A stretch of DNA of 33,764 bases, taken from Pseudomonas sp. BN417. GTDB lineage: Bacteria; Pseudomonadota; Gammaproteobacteria; Pseudomonadales; Pseudomonadaceae. The translations under genes and the position numbers were made by a program. The stretch lies in assembly GCF_029871205.1 (NCBI RefSeq), contig NZ_SSOJ01000086.1:1-33764 (forward strand), in the 5' to 3' direction. The notes under the pieces were generated by a model. That model was not told the origin of the DNA. It did no database searches and was given only the letters and a program-made list of their open reading frames with translations. Positions 1-7,977 of the stretch are shown here, one piece after another; position 1 is the stretch's first letter, and every line of letters starts with the position of its first letter.

Positions 1-1648
1 CGCGGAAGAAGTCGATCAGGCCCTGGGTCGAGCCATCCTCGGCCGGGGCTTCGTCCTGGCCGGTCAGGCGCGAGTAGACGCCCTTGCCCAGCTCCTTGCC
101 CAGCTCCACGCCCCACTGGTCGAAGGCGTTGATGCCCCAGAGCACGCTCTGCACATAGACCTTGTGCTCGTACATGGCGATCAGCGCGCCCAGGCGACGC
201 GGGCTGATGCGTTCCATCACCAGGGTGTTGCTCGGGCGGTTGCCCGGCACCACCTTGTGCGGCGCCAGGCGCTGCACCTCGTCCTCCGCCAGGCCCTGGG
301 CGCGCAGTTCGGCCTCGGCCTCGGCGCGGGACTTGCCGAGCATCAGCGCCTGGCTCTGCGACAGGCAGTTGGCGAACAGCCACTGGTGGTGGTCGGCCAC
401 CGGGTTGTAGCTGGACACCGGCACGATGAAGTCGGCGGGGATCAGCTGGGTGCCCTGGTGCAGCAGCTGGTGGTAGGCGTGCTGGCCGTTGCAGCCGACC
501 CCTCCCCAGATCACCGGGCCGGTGCCGGCGCTGACCGGCGTGCCGTCCTGGCGCACGCTCTTGCCGTTGGACTCCATGTCCAGTTGCTGCAGGTGGTCGG
601 TGAAGTTCCGCAGGTAGTAGTCGTAGGGCAGGATGGCGTGGCTGCGCGCGCCCCAGAAGTCGCCGTACCAGACGCCGAGCAGGCCGAGGATCACCGGGAT
701 GTTGCGTTCGAACGGCGTGCCCTGGAAGTGCTGGTCCATGCTGTAGGCGCCGGACAGCAGCTCCTTGAAGTTGGAGATGCCGATGGACATGGCGATCGGC
801 AGGCCGATGGCGGACCACAGCGAGTAGCGCCCGCCGACCCAGTCCCACATGGGGAAGATGTTCTCTTCGCGGATGCCGAAGGCCACCGCCGCTTCGCGGT
901 TCGAGGAGACGGCGATGAAGTGGCGGTACAGCTCTTCCTCGCTGCCGCCCTGGGCCAGGTACCAGGCACGGGCGGCCTGGGCGTTCTTCAGGGTTTCCAG
1001 GGTGCCGAAGGACTTGCTGGAGACGATGAACAGGGTGGTCTCGGCATTCAGCTTGCAGGCCAGCTCGCGGAACTCGCTGCCGTCGATATTGGCCAGGTAG
1101 TGGCAGCGCACGCCCTTCTGGGCGAACGGCAGCAGGGCTTCGGAAACCAGCTGCGGGCCGAGGAAGGAGCCGCCGATGCCGATATTGACCACGTCGGTGA
1201 TCGGTTTCTCGGTGTAGCCGCGCCACAGGCCGTTGTGCACATGGCCCACCAGCTCGGTCATCCGGTGCAGCACGCGGTGCACCTCGGGCATCACGTCGAC
1301 GCCTTCGACCTGGACCTTGTCGCCGATCGGCCGGCGCAGGGCGGTGTGCAGCACCGGGCGGCGCTCGGAGCTGTTGATCACCTCGCCGCGGAACATCGCC
1401 TTGATGGCATCGCCCAGCCGCGCCTCCTCGGCCAGCCTGACCAGCAGCGCCAGGCTGTCGGTGCGGATCAGGTTCTTCGAGAAGTCCAGCAGCAGGCCGC
1501 AGGCGTTGAGGCTGAAGTGCTGGAAGCGTTCGGGGTCGTCGGCGAAGGCCTGGCGCAGGCTGAATCCGTTCAGATCCTGGCGGTGGCGTTGCAGGGCGGT
1601 CCAGCTGGGCAGTTGGGTGACATCGAGCGGCGTCAGGTGGTGATCCAT
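1..1648 (-). CDS. pgi: glucose-6-phosphate isomerase (3' end cut by window)
   Basis: Interconverts glucose-6-phosphate and fructose-6-phosphate in the cytoplasm. In Pseudomonas, which lacks phosphofructokinase, it mainly serves gluconeogenesis and recycling of fructose-6-phosphate into the Entner-Doudoroff route. The protein begins [16 protein letters not shown] and is open for 549 codons to the window edge; family members are about 550-555 residues, so only a few C-terminal residues are missing. The central SIS-type region includes the typical stretches for [10 protein letters not shown] and for the VSKTFTT-like segment read from the complementary bases. The ATG at 1648 is preceded by only a weak ribosome-binding site. 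A hairpin terminator separates it from panD, so it is probably its own unit. Identification is secure from sequence and from the panD-pgi neighbourhood known in Pseudomonas. Confidence 0.95.
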   Translation of the reverse strand, partial: MDHHLTPLDVTQLPSWTALQRHRQDLNGFSLRQAFADDPERFQHFSLNACGLLLDFSKNLIRTDSLALLVRLAEEARLGDAIKAMFRGEVINSSERRPVLHTALRRPIGDKVQVEGVDVMPEVHRVLHRMTELVGHVHNGLWRGYTEKPITDVVNIGIGGSFLGPQLVSEALLPFAQKGVRCHYLANIDGSEFRELACKLNAETTLFIVSSKSFGTLETLKNAQAARAWYLAQGGSEEELYRHFIAVSSNREAAVAFGIREENIFPMWDWVGGRYSLWSAIGLPIAMSIGISNFKELLSGAYSMDQHFQGTPFERNIPVILGLLGVWYGDFWGARSHAILPYDYYLRNFTDHLQQLDMESNGKSVRQDGTPVSAGTGPVIWGGVGCNGQHAYHQLLHQGTQLIPADFIVPVSSYNPVADHHQWLFANCLSQSQALMLGKSRAEAEAELRAQGLAEDEVQRLAPHKVVPGNRPSNTLVMERISPRRLGALIAMYEHKVYVQSVLWGINAFDQWGVELGKELGKGVYSRLTGQDEAPAEDGSTQGLIDFFR

Positions 1649-1670
1649 GGCGTACCTGTGTGCGACTTAT

Positions 1671-1696
1671 GAAAAAGCCCGGAACTATCCGGGCTT
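1671..1696 (-). terminator. rho-independent terminator after panD
   Basis: A 9-bp perfect stem (AAGCCCGGA at 1675-1683 with TCCGGGCTT at 1688-1696), loop ACTA, is followed on the minus strand by a short run of T. It lies between the panD stop and the pgi start, so it should end the panBCD transcript. Confidence 0.8.
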
Positions 1697-1718
1697 CGGG
1701 TCAAGAGGCAATCCGGCC

Positions 1719-2099
1719 TCAGGCGACTTGTACCGGAATCGCGTTGCTGGTGTGGCTGAGTTCGTTGCCCGGAGCCATGTACAGCATACGCGGTTTGAAA
1801 TTGGCCAGTTCGGCCTCGCTGTAGTGGGCGTAGGCGCAGATGATCACGCGATCGCCTACCTTGGCCTTGTGCGCCGCGGCGCCGTTCACCGAAATCATCC
1901 GCGAGCCGTTTTCGGCGCGGATGGCGTAGGTGGTGAAACGCTCGCCGTTGTCGACGTTGTAGATCTGGATCTGCTCGTACTCGCGGATGCCGGAGAGATC
2001 CAGCCATTCGCCATCGATGGCGCAGGAACCTTCGTAGTCGAGCACGGCGTGGGTCACTTCGGCGCGGTGCAGTTTGGCCTTGAGCATGATGGCGTGCAT
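1719..2099 (-). CDS. panD: aspartate 1-decarboxylase proenzyme
   Basis: Makes beta-alanine from L-aspartate for pantothenate and coenzyme A synthesis in the cytoplasm. The 126-residue length is the family norm. The self-processing site is visible as Gly24-Ser25 in the segment DYEGSC; cleavage there creates the pyruvoyl group on Ser25. Lys9 and Tyr58-region residues expected in the active site are in conserved surroundings ([23 protein letters not shown]). The ATG at 2099 has a good GAGGAA ribosome-binding site six bases upstream. It is the last gene of a panB-panC-panD series on the minus strand, 80 bases after panC, with a terminator behind it. Confidence 0.97.
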   Translation of the reverse strand: MHAIMLKAKLHRAEVTHAVLDYEGSCAIDGEWLDLSGIREYEQIQIYNVDNGERFTTYAIRAENGSRMISVNGAAAHKAKVGDRVIICAYAHYSEAELANFKPRMLYMAPGNELSHTSNAIPVQVA

Positions 2100-2141
2100 G
2101 GCATTTCCTCGTCGGGGCGCGGGCGGCGGCTGAGTTTGCCC

Positions 2142-2159
2142 GAACCCCGGAAGGGGTTC
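2142..2159 (-). terminator. hairpin between panC and panD
   Basis: GAACCCC (2142-2148) and GGGGTTC (2153-2159) form a 7-bp stem with loop GGAA. No T run follows, so it may be an attenuator, an mRNA processing or stability element, or a weak terminator rather than a complete stop. Confidence 0.4.
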
Positions 2160-2179
2160 AAGGCTGCCGGGGACAGTGG

Positions 2180-3040
2180 TCAGGCTTGCGCTTCGAGGTT
2201 GAAGGCAAGGTTGTCGATCAGGCGGGTGTTACCCATGAAGGCCGCACCCAGTATCACCAGATGCTGATCCTGGAGGCCTGCGGGGCGCAGGCTCAGCGCC
2301 TCGCGGACTTCCAGGTAGTCGGGACGGAAGCCGGCCTTGGTCAGCTCCTCCCGGCCTTCCTGCTCCAGCGCGGCGAAGTCGCGGCGGCCCTGGCGGATGG
2401 CTCCGGCCAGTTGCTGCAGGGTGCGGTAGAGGGCGGGTGCCGCGGCGCGCTGGGCATCGTCCAGGAAACCGTTGCGCGACGACAGCGCCAGGCCGTCCTC
2501 GGCGCGGGCGGTGGGCTCGCCGATGATCTGGATCGGCATGTTCAGGTCGCGCACCAGCTTGCGGATCACCGCCAGTTGCTGGAAGTCCTTCTCGCCGAAC
2601 ACCGCGAGATCGGGCTGGACCATGTTGAACAGTTTGCTGACCACAGTGGCGACGCCTTCGAAATGGCCGGGGCGGCTTCCACCGCAGAGGCCTTCGGAGA
2701 CCAGGGGCACATTGACGCGGGTCTGGCCCTGCATGCCGTCCGGATACATCTCCTCGACATTCGGGTGGAACAGCAGGTGGCAACCGGCGGCCACCAGCTT
2801 CTCCTGGTCGGCGACCAGTGTGCGCGGGTACTTGGCCAGGTCTTCGTTGGGGCCGAACTGCAGCGGGTTGACGAAGATACTGGTGACCACGAAATCGGCA
2901 CGCTGGCTGGCCTTCTCCACCAGGGCGATGTGCCCGGCGTGGAGGTTGCCCATGGTCGGCACGAAGCCGATGCGCTTGCCTTCGCTACGCGCGCGCGCGA
3001 CGGCCGCGCGCAGTTCGCGGACGGTCTTGACGGTGTTCAT
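2180..3040 (-). CDS. panC: pantothenate synthetase
   Basis: Condenses pantoate with beta-alanine using ATP to give pantothenate. It belongs to the HIGH-type nucleotidyltransferases: the nucleotide-binding motif appears as [10 protein letters not shown] at residues 28-37, and the second motif as LSSRN in the middle of the chain. The length, 286 residues, fits the family. The reading frame stays open far upstream, but the start is set by [11 protein letters not shown] at 3040, whose ATG overlaps the panB stop in an ATGA (translational coupling). It follows panB and precedes panD. Confidence 0.97.
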   Translation of the reverse strand: MNTVKTVRELRAAVARARSEGKRIGFVPTMGNLHAGHIALVEKASQRADFVVTSIFVNPLQFGPNEDLAKYPRTLVADQEKLVAAGCHLLFHPNVEEMYPDGMQGQTRVNVPLVSEGLCGGSRPGHFEGVATVVSKLFNMVQPDLAVFGEKDFQQLAVIRKLVRDLNMPIQIIGEPTARAEDGLALSSRNGFLDDAQRAAAPALYRTLQQLAGAIRQGRRDFAALEQEGREELTKAGFRPDYLEVREALSLRPAGLQDQHLVILGAAFMGNTRLIDNLAFNLEAQA

Positions 3041-3837
3041 GCGGAGAATCCGTGTTCGGCTGCGGGGAAGGTGACGTCCTTGACAGCATTGACGTAGGCC
3101 GCCAGGGCCGCCTGGATGCTGCCCTGGCCTTCCATGAAGTTCTTCACGAACTTGGGCGCGCGGCCGGTGAGGGAGAGGCCCAGCATGTCGTGCAGGACCA
3201 GCACCTGGCCATCGGTGGCGCTGCCGGCGCCAATGCCGATCACCGGGATCTTCACCGACTGGGTGATTTCGGCGGCCAGCTCGCTGGGCACGCATTCCAG
3301 CAGCAGCATGGCTGCGCCGGCCTGCTCCAGGGCCATGGCGTCGGCGCGCAGCTGACGTGCCTGGGCTTCCTGGCGACCCTGAACCTTGAAGCCGCCGAAG
3401 ATGTTCACGGCTTGCGGAGTCAGTCCCAGGTGGGCGCAGATCGGGACGCCGCGCTCGGCCAGCAGGCGAATGGGTTCGGCCAGCCAGGCCGCCCCTTCCA
3501 GCTTGACCATGTGGGCGCCGGCCTGCATCAGGGCGGCGCAATTGGTGAAAGTCTGCTCGAGGCTGGCGTAGGCCATGAACGGCAGGTCGCTGATGATCAT
3601 CGCGCCCTGGTTACCGCGCTTCACAGCCGCGGTGTGATACGCCATGTCGGCCACGCTGACCGGCAGGGTGCTGTCATGGCCTTGCAGAACCATGCCAAGG
3701 GAATCGCCCACCAGCAGCACATCCACGCCGGCCTGGCAGGCAGCCTGGGCGAAAGTGGCATCGTAGGCCGTCAGCATGGCGATTTTTTCGCCCTTCAGCT
3801 TGAGCTGTTGCAGGGTGGTCAGGGTCACATCAGGCAT
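3037..3837 (-). CDS. panB: 3-methyl-2-oxobutanoate hydroxymethyltransferase
   Basis: First committed step of pantothenate synthesis: transfers a hydroxymethyl group from methylene-tetrahydrofolate to alpha-ketoisovalerate, giving ketopantoate. The 266-residue protein has the TIM-barrel ketopantoate hydroxymethyltransferase sequence, with the metal-ligand region [10 protein letters not shown] (Asp45) and GHDSTLPV after it. The frame is open further upstream, but the ATG at 3837 has GAGGA seven bases before it and gives the usual N-terminus MPDVTLTTL. Its substrate ketoisovalerate comes from the ilv pathway encoded later in this window. Confidence 0.97.
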   Translation of the reverse strand: MPDVTLTTLQQLKLKGEKIAMLTAYDATFAQAACQAGVDVLLVGDSLGMVLQGHDSTLPVSVADMAYHTAAVKRGNQGAMIISDLPFMAYASLEQTFTNCAALMQAGAHMVKLEGAAWLAEPIRLLAERGVPICAHLGLTPQAVNIFGGFKVQGRQEAQARQLRADAMALEQAGAAMLLLECVPSELAAEITQSVKIPVIGIGAGSATDGQVLVLHDMLGLSLTGRAPKFVKNFMEGQGSIQAALAAYVNAVKDVTFPAAEHGFSA

Positions 3838-3887
3838 GAAAACGTCCTCATCGGCACCGGTTGGCACCGGCACGGGGCAACGGGACG

Positions 3888-3919
3888 CTTATAGTCCCGA
3901 TGGGGGGGCATGAAGTCAA
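3888..3919 (-). promoter_or_regulatory. candidate panB promoter with dyad over the -10
   Basis: On the minus strand TTGACT (3914-3919) lies 18-20 bases before the overlapping hexamers ACTATA/CTATAA/TATAAG (3888-3895), giving a leader of about 45 bases to panB. A perfect inverted repeat, CGGGAC (3881-3886) and GTCCCG (3894-3899), overlaps the -10 and the presumed start point. The spacing is longer than ideal, so this is a moderate call. Confidence 0.42.
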
Positions 3920-3939
3920 TTGCAGGTGTTACCGACCTG

Positions 3940-4440
3940 TTACGGCGTTACCGCCAGGTCGGCCAGGCGTTCCAGGCCCTCGAAAGGGCAGGCGTCCAGC
4001 AGAGCCTGCAGCGGACGCCCGTCGGGCAGCTGCAGGTTGCCGGCGATCTCCGCCAGCGGATAGAGCACGAAGGCACGGGCGTGCATGTGGTAGTGCGGGA
4101 CCTGCAGGCGCGGCTCGTCGATCCGCCGCTGACCGAACAGGAGAATGTCCAGGTCCAGGGTGCGCGGGCCCCAGCGCTCGTCCTTGCGCACGCGGCCCTG
4201 GGCCAGTTCGATGGCCTGGAGGGCGTCCAGCAATTGCAGCGGCGCGAGCTCGGTGTCCAGTGCGGCCGCAGCATTGACGTAGCGGGGCTGGTCTGGGGGC
4301 CCAAGGGGGTCGCTGACGTAGAGCGAGGACACCGCCGCCAGATGGGTCTGCGGCAGCTCGCCGAGTGCCGCGAGAGCGCCGCGCAACTGGCTGACGGGCT
4401 CGGCGAGATTGCTGCCGAGGCCAATGAAGACGCGCTCCAT
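3940..4440 (-). CDS. folK: 2-amino-4-hydroxy-6-hydroxymethyldihydropteridine pyrophosphokinase
   Basis: Transfers pyrophosphate from ATP to 6-hydroxymethyl-dihydropterin in folate synthesis. The 166-residue protein starts MERVFIGLGSNL and carries the family signature RWGPRTLDLDIL at residues 89-100, with the two Mg-binding aspartates at 96 and 98. The ATG at 4440 is two bases after the pcnB stop; a TTG six bases further upstream is possible but would overlap pcnB. It sits with pcnB as in many gammaproteobacteria. The folate product supports the one-carbon donor used by PanB next door. Confidence 0.95.
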   Translation of the reverse strand: MERVFIGLGSNLAEPVSQLRGALAALGELPQTHLAAVSSLYVSDPLGPPDQPRYVNAAAALDTELAPLQLLDALQAIELAQGRVRKDERWGPRTLDLDILLFGQRRIDEPRLQVPHYHMHARAFVLYPLAEIAGNLQLPDGRPLQALLDACPFEGLERLADLAVTP

Positions 4441-4442
4441 GA

Positions 4443-5846
4443 TCAATCGCTCGACGTGCCGGGCGCGCCTTCGCTGCGCGGGCCACGGCGACGACGGCTG
4501 CCACCGCGGCGGCGACGTTGGCCGGCGGGTTGGTCGTCCTTGTTGCTCAGCTCACGGATCATGTTGCGGCGCTGGCTGTCACTGGCGTCCTGGTAGTCGG
4601 TCCACCAGTCGCCCAGGCCTTCGGTCTGTTCGCCGGCGCTTTCGCGCAGCAGGAGGAAGTCGTAGCCGGCGCGGAAGCGCGGGTTCTCCAGCAGCAGGTC
4701 GGCGCGCTTGCCGCTGCGGCGGGGGAGGCGTTCCTGCATGTCCCAGATCTCGCGGATCGGGATGCTGAAACGCTTCGGAATGGCAGTGCGCTGGACCTGT
4801 TCCATGATCAGGCCGTGGGCGGCTTCCTGCATGGCCGGAATAGGCGCCATGCCGCGTTCCTGGAGCTGTGCAGCGCGTGCGGGCATGGCCGGCCACAACA
4901 GGGCGGCGAAGAGGAACGCGGGGGTGACCGGCTTGCCCTGGTGGATGCGTTGGTCGGTGTTGGCCAGGGCCTGGCGGATCAGGCGGCCGGTGTACTCGGG
5001 GTCGCTCTCCAATGCCGCGGCGCTCGCCGGGAACAGGGGGGCGAAGAGATCGTATTCCACCAGCAGCTCGAAGGTGCGTTCGGCTTTTCCGCCGAGGAAC
5101 AGCTTGAGTACTTCGTCGAACAGGCGTGCCGAAGGAATCTCGCGCAGCATGGGGGCGAGGCGGCGAATGGGCGCGGCGCTGTGTTTCTCGATCTCGAAGC
5201 CCAGCTTGGCGGCGAAACGCGCGGCGCGGAGCATGCGCACAGGGTCTTCCTGGTAGCGCTGCTCGGGAATGCCGATCAGGCGCACCAGGCGATTGCGGAT
5301 GTCGTGCACGCCGTGGGCGTAGTCGAGGATGCGCTCGGTGGTCGGGTCGTAATACAGCGCATTGATGGTGAAGTCGCGGCGCTGGGCGTCATCTTCCAGG
5401 CTGCCGTAGACGTTGTCGCGCAGAATGCGACCGCTTTCGTTGCTCGATGCCTGGTTGCTGTCTTCTTCGTCCTCGCCTTGCGCGTGATGGGCGCGGAAGG
5501 TGGCGACTTCGATGATCTCCCGGCCGAACTGCACATGGGCCAGCTTGAAGCGGCGGCCAATAACCCGGGCGTTACGGAATTCGGCGCGGACCTGTTCCGG
5601 GGTGGCGTTGGTGGCCACATCGAAGTCCTTGGGGCGCAGGTTCAGCAGCAGGTCGCGGACGCATCCGCCCACCAGGTAGGCCTGGTAGCCGGCCTTCTGC
5701 AGGCGCTCGACCACCATGACGGCGTTGCGGCTGATGTCCGCGCGGCGCAGCGAATGCTGATTGTTGCCCAGTACTTCGGGAGTGCTGCGCGGATGCTGGG
5801 CGCGGCGAAGGGGAGAACGGAAAGACTGGAACAGCTTCTTCAGCAT
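4443..5846 (-). CDS. pcnB: poly(A) polymerase I
   Basis: Adds 3' poly(A) tails to RNAs, promoting their degradation. The protein (467 residues from MLKKLFQSF) shows the class II nucleotidyltransferase core: GGCVRD at residues 60-65 and the catalytic pair Asp74/Asp76 in KDFDVAT, then the RRDFTINAL segment and the RNA-binding EDPVRMLRAARFAAKLGF region. The C-terminus is strongly basic (RRRRGG and RRRRGPR), as expected for an RNA-binding tail. A GTG nine bases upstream (5855) is an alternative start; neither has a clear ribosome-binding site. It overlaps nothing upstream but is two bases from folK. Position directly downstream of crcZ matches P. aeruginosa. Confidence 0.95.
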   Translation of the reverse strand: MLKKLFQSFRSPLRRAQHPRSTPEVLGNNQHSLRRADISRNAVMVVERLQKAGYQAYLVGGCVRDLLLNLRPKDFDVATNATPEQVRAEFRNARVIGRRFKLAHVQFGREIIEVATFRAHHAQGEDEEDSNQASSNESGRILRDNVYGSLEDDAQRRDFTINALYYDPTTERILDYAHGVHDIRNRLVRLIGIPEQRYQEDPVRMLRAARFAAKLGFEIEKHSAAPIRRLAPMLREIPSARLFDEVLKLFLGGKAERTFELLVEYDLFAPLFPASAAALESDPEYTGRLIRQALANTDQRIHQGKPVTPAFLFAALLWPAMPARAAQLQERGMAPIPAMQEAAHGLIMEQVQRTAIPKRFSIPIREIWDMQERLPRRSGKRADLLLENPRFRAGYDFLLLRESAGEQTEGLGDWWTDYQDASDSQRRNMIRELSNKDDQPAGQRRRRGGSRRRRGPRSEGAPGTSSD

Positions 5847-5907
5847 GGGATGCACTGTTTTGCGGAATGGACGGCCAGAAAGGGATATGGGCGCACGATG
5901 GCCGCGG

Positions 5908-5936
5908 ATTCTAGCACTGGGAGGGGGGATGGTGAA
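5908..5936 (-). promoter_or_regulatory. candidate pcnB promoter
   Basis: On the minus strand TTCACC (5931-5936), a 17-base spacer and TAGAAT (5908-5913) form a reasonable sigma-70 promoter with a leader of about 55 bases to the pcnB ATG. It lies just after the presumed 3' end of CrcZ, so pcnB need not depend on read-through. Confidence 0.45.
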
Positions 5937-5965
5937 GGAAAGGGCTGACAGGTGTCAAAGCTACT

Positions 5966-6330
5966 GGGGGAGCCGGAGCTCCCCCCCAAATTGGTGCGTG
6001 CTTTGTTTTTATTGTGCCGGGCTTGGTGTTTTTGTTGTTCGACCCGCTCCAGCAAGCATGTAGCTCCTGGAAATGCCCTCCATACGAGGGGTAATAGCAA
6101 ACGGATTTGTTTGGACGCTGATGGTGCCATGATCATTCCGTGACCCAACCAGTACGGGTGCTGCCTGTGGGCAGTTTTATTGTTCTCGGTCTGGTTGTGG
6201 GGCGAGCCCCAAAGGCAACTCCTCTCCAAAAGAATCAGTTAGCTGCGCCTCCGCTGTCTTGTTTTTGTTGTGCTGGAGTCGATACGTCTTGTTTTTATTG
6301 TGGGGTTCAGCAGTTGTTATTGTTGTTGTG
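5966..6330 (-). ncRNA. crcZ: CrcZ, Hfq/Crc-titrating small RNA
   Basis: CrcZ relieves carbon catabolite repression by sequestering Hfq/Crc from target mRNAs. The gene is placed between cbrB and pcnB as in P. aeruginosa. The sequence shows A-rich (CA) motifs of the AANAANAA type on the minus strand at 6313-6330, 6289-6302, 6259-6272, 6174-6185, 6026-6041 and 6002-6016, i.e. six clusters. The start at about 6330 is inferred from the -24/-12 promoter upstream; the RNA would begin CACAACAACAATAACAAC. Internal hairpins are visible at 6199-6210 and 6160-6175. The 3' end is uncertain: I place it at a strong stem, GGGGGAGC (5966-5973) with GCTCCCCC (5978-5985), which lacks a T run, giving about 365 nt; the known P. 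aeruginosa RNA is about 400 nt. Confidence 0.9.
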
Positions 6331-6339
6331 CCGTAGATA

Positions 6340-6357
6340 AAGCAGATGCCGTGCCAA
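6340..6357 (-). promoter_or_regulatory. sigma-54 (-24/-12) promoter of crcZ
   Basis: The minus strand reads TTGGCACGGCATCTGCTT. GG (6355-6354) and GC (6343-6342) are separated by exactly 10 bases, the invariant RpoN spacing, and the flanks match TGGCAC-N5-TGC. The predicted start is about 6330, the first base of the first A-rich motif. Confidence 0.88.
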
Positions 6358-6375
6358 CTTTTGTGATTCCTTGTA

Positions 6376-6388
6376 AATCAATGGCTTG
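6376..6388. promoter_or_regulatory. candidate IHF site between UAS and crcZ promoter
   Basis: AATCAATGGCTTG on the plus strand is a perfect match to the IHF consensus WATCAANNNNTTR. It is centred about 52 bases upstream of the crcZ start, between the CbrB site and the -24/-12 element, where IHF bending usually helps sigma-54 activators. Confidence 0.6.
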
Positions 6389-6414
6389 CGTGGGTGTCGG
6401 GTAAAACTGCGGGC

Positions 6415-6453
6415 AAAAAAAAGCCGGGTTTTCGTTACCTTTAGACCCGGCTT
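6415..6453 (-). terminator. rho-independent terminator of cbrB
   Basis: AAGCCGGGT (6421-6429) and ACCCGGCTT (6445-6453) form a 9-bp stem; on the minus strand it runs into eight T residues. It lies 75 bases after the cbrB stop and isolates cbrAB transcription from crcZ. Confidence 0.9.
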
Positions 6454-6480
6454 TGTTACGTGATGTTAGGTGGGGTAACA
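6454..6480. promoter_or_regulatory. CbrB upstream activating site for crcZ
   Basis: TGTTAC (6454-6459) and GTAACA (6475-6480) are separated by 15 bases, which is the palindrome I recall for P. aeruginosa CbrB targets. Extra half-sites, GTTACC at 6434-6439 and TGTTAG at 6464-6469, flank it. The centre is about 137 bases upstream of the crcZ start, normal for an enhancer-type site. Confidence 0.75.
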
Positions 6481-6527
6481 GCGCGGGGAACTGGAAGTGT
6501 TCCCGGGTTGTCACCCCGGCCGGCCAC

Positions 6528-7955
6528 TCAAGGACCGGCAGCAGCGCCCGATTTGCGGCGCGGGATACCCAGGCGTTGACGACGCTCCCACAGGCATTTG
6601 CGGCTGATGCCCAGCTTGCGGGCCAGTTCGGTCTCGGTCATGTGGTCCTGGTGCTCCAGCACGAAGTGCTGGAAGTAGTCTTCCAGGGACAGGTCCTCGG
6701 TAGGCTCGTGGGCGGTGTTGTTGGCCTGGGCGAGGGGCGCGGCTTCGTTGAAGTCCTCGTCTTCCAGGTCGTCCAGCTCGATGTCGATACCCAGCAGGTC
6801 CGCCGAGATGTCGGGGCTCTCGCAGAGAATCACCGCGCGCTCGATGGCGTTCTCCAGTTCACGCACGTTGCCCGGCCAGCTGTAATGGCGGATCGCCTGT
6901 TCGGCATCGGTGGCGAAGCGCAGGCCCTCGCGCCCCATTTGTGCGCATTGTCGCGCCAGGAAGGAGCGCGCGATCTCGAGCACGTCGTTACCGCGCTCGC
7001 GCAGGGCGGGGAGTTTCAGCGAGATCACGTGCAGGCGGTAATACAGGTCCTCGCGGAACTGGCCGGTCTTGGCCAGGGTCTTGAGGTCGCGGTGGGTCGC
7101 AGCGATCAGGCGCACATCGACCTTCTGCGATTGCACCGAACCCACGCGGCGGATCTCGCCTTCCTGCAGCACCCGCAGCAGTCGCGCCTGGGCCTCCAGA
7201 GGCAGCTCGCCGATCTCGTCGAGGAACAGGGTACCGCCATCGGCCGCTTCCACCAGGCCGGCGCGGCCGGCGGTGGCGCCAGTGAAGGCGCCTTTCTCGT
7301 GGCCGAAGAGTTCGGATTCGATCAGGGTTTCCGGGATAGCTGCACAGTTGACCGAGATCAGCGGCGCCTTGGCACGGCGGGAAAGGTTGTGCAGGGCGCG
7401 TGCAACCAGTTCCTTGCCGGTGCCGGATTCACCCTGGATCAACACGGTGGAGTCGGTCGGGGAGACCTTGCGGATCTTGCTGTAGAGCTCGAGCATCGGC
7501 GGGCAGGAACCGATGATCCCGATCTCGCCGTCGGCGTTGCTGGCTGCTGCCTTGTCGCCGCCGCGGCTGGTGCTGGGGCGTTCGCTCGGGGCCGACTTGG
7601 CCTCCTGGCGCTCCTTGAGGATGCGCGCGACGGCCTGGAGCATTTCATCGTGATCGAAGGGCTTGGCGATGTAGTCGACCGCGCCCATCTTCATCGAGTC
7701 CACCGCCGAGCGCAGGCTGGCGTAGCTGGTCATGATCAGCACCGGGGTGCCCTGGGCCAGCTTGATCAGTTCGGTTCCGGGGGCGCCTGGCAGGCGAAGG
7801 TCGCTGACGATCAGATCGAAGCCCGGAATGCTGTAGCGCTCCTGGGCCTCCTGTACGGAACCTGCCTCGCTGACCTGGTACTGGTTACGTTCCAGCAGGC
7901 GTCGCAAGGCAGAGCGAATGATGGTTTCGTCTTCGACGATCAGAATGTGCGGCAT
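6528..7955 (-). CDS. cbrB: sigma-54-dependent response regulator CbrB
   Basis: NtrC-type activator for carbon/nitrogen balance; activates crcZ and catabolic genes. Of its 475 residues, 1-115 form the receiver (phospho-acceptor Asp52 in SDLRLPG, Lys98 in KPF). The AAA+ domain follows with Walker A GESGTGKE at 175-182, the sigma-54 contact loop GAFTGA at 222-227 and Walker [11 protein letters not shown] at 241-250. The C-terminal helix-turn-helix is [17 protein letters not shown]. An acidic linker rich in Asp and Glu ([14 protein letters not shown]) precedes the DNA-binding domain. It follows cbrA by 22 bases and forms its partner; the target crcZ is immediately downstream. Confidence 0.97.
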   Translation of the reverse strand: MPHILIVEDETIIRSALRRLLERNQYQVSEAGSVQEAQERYSIPGFDLIVSDLRLPGAPGTELIKLAQGTPVLIMTSYASLRSAVDSMKMGAVDYIAKPFDHDEMLQAVARILKERQEAKSAPSERPSTSRGGDKAAASNADGEIGIIGSCPPMLELYSKIRKVSPTDSTVLIQGESGTGKELVARALHNLSRRAKAPLISVNCAAIPETLIESELFGHEKGAFTGATAGRAGLVEAADGGTLFLDEIGELPLEAQARLLRVLQEGEIRRVGSVQSQKVDVRLIAATHRDLKTLAKTGQFREDLYYRLHVISLKLPALRERGNDVLEIARSFLARQCAQMGREGLRFATDAEQAIRHYSWPGNVRELENAIERAVILCESPDISADLLGIDIELDDLEDEDFNEAAPLAQANNTAHEPTEDLSLEDYFQHFVLEHQDHMTETELARKLGISRKCLWERRQRLGIPRRKSGAAAGP

Positions 7956-7977
7956 TAATTCGGCTCTCTAGACGGTC

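Noticed and set aside
164-1672. Long plus-strand frame of about 500 codons opposite pgi.
   Set aside because: It is a mirror of the pgi reading frame, caused by high third-position GC; no start signal and no recognisable protein. The same holds for the long frames opposite pcnB, cbrB, cbrA, the kinase fusion, mrcB and pssA.
3041-3541. Extension of panC upstream across panB to give a 453-residue protein.
   Set aside because: It overlaps panB in another frame and the extra residues are Arg/Gly/Pro-rich shadow; the ATGA overlap at 3037-3040 sets the true start.
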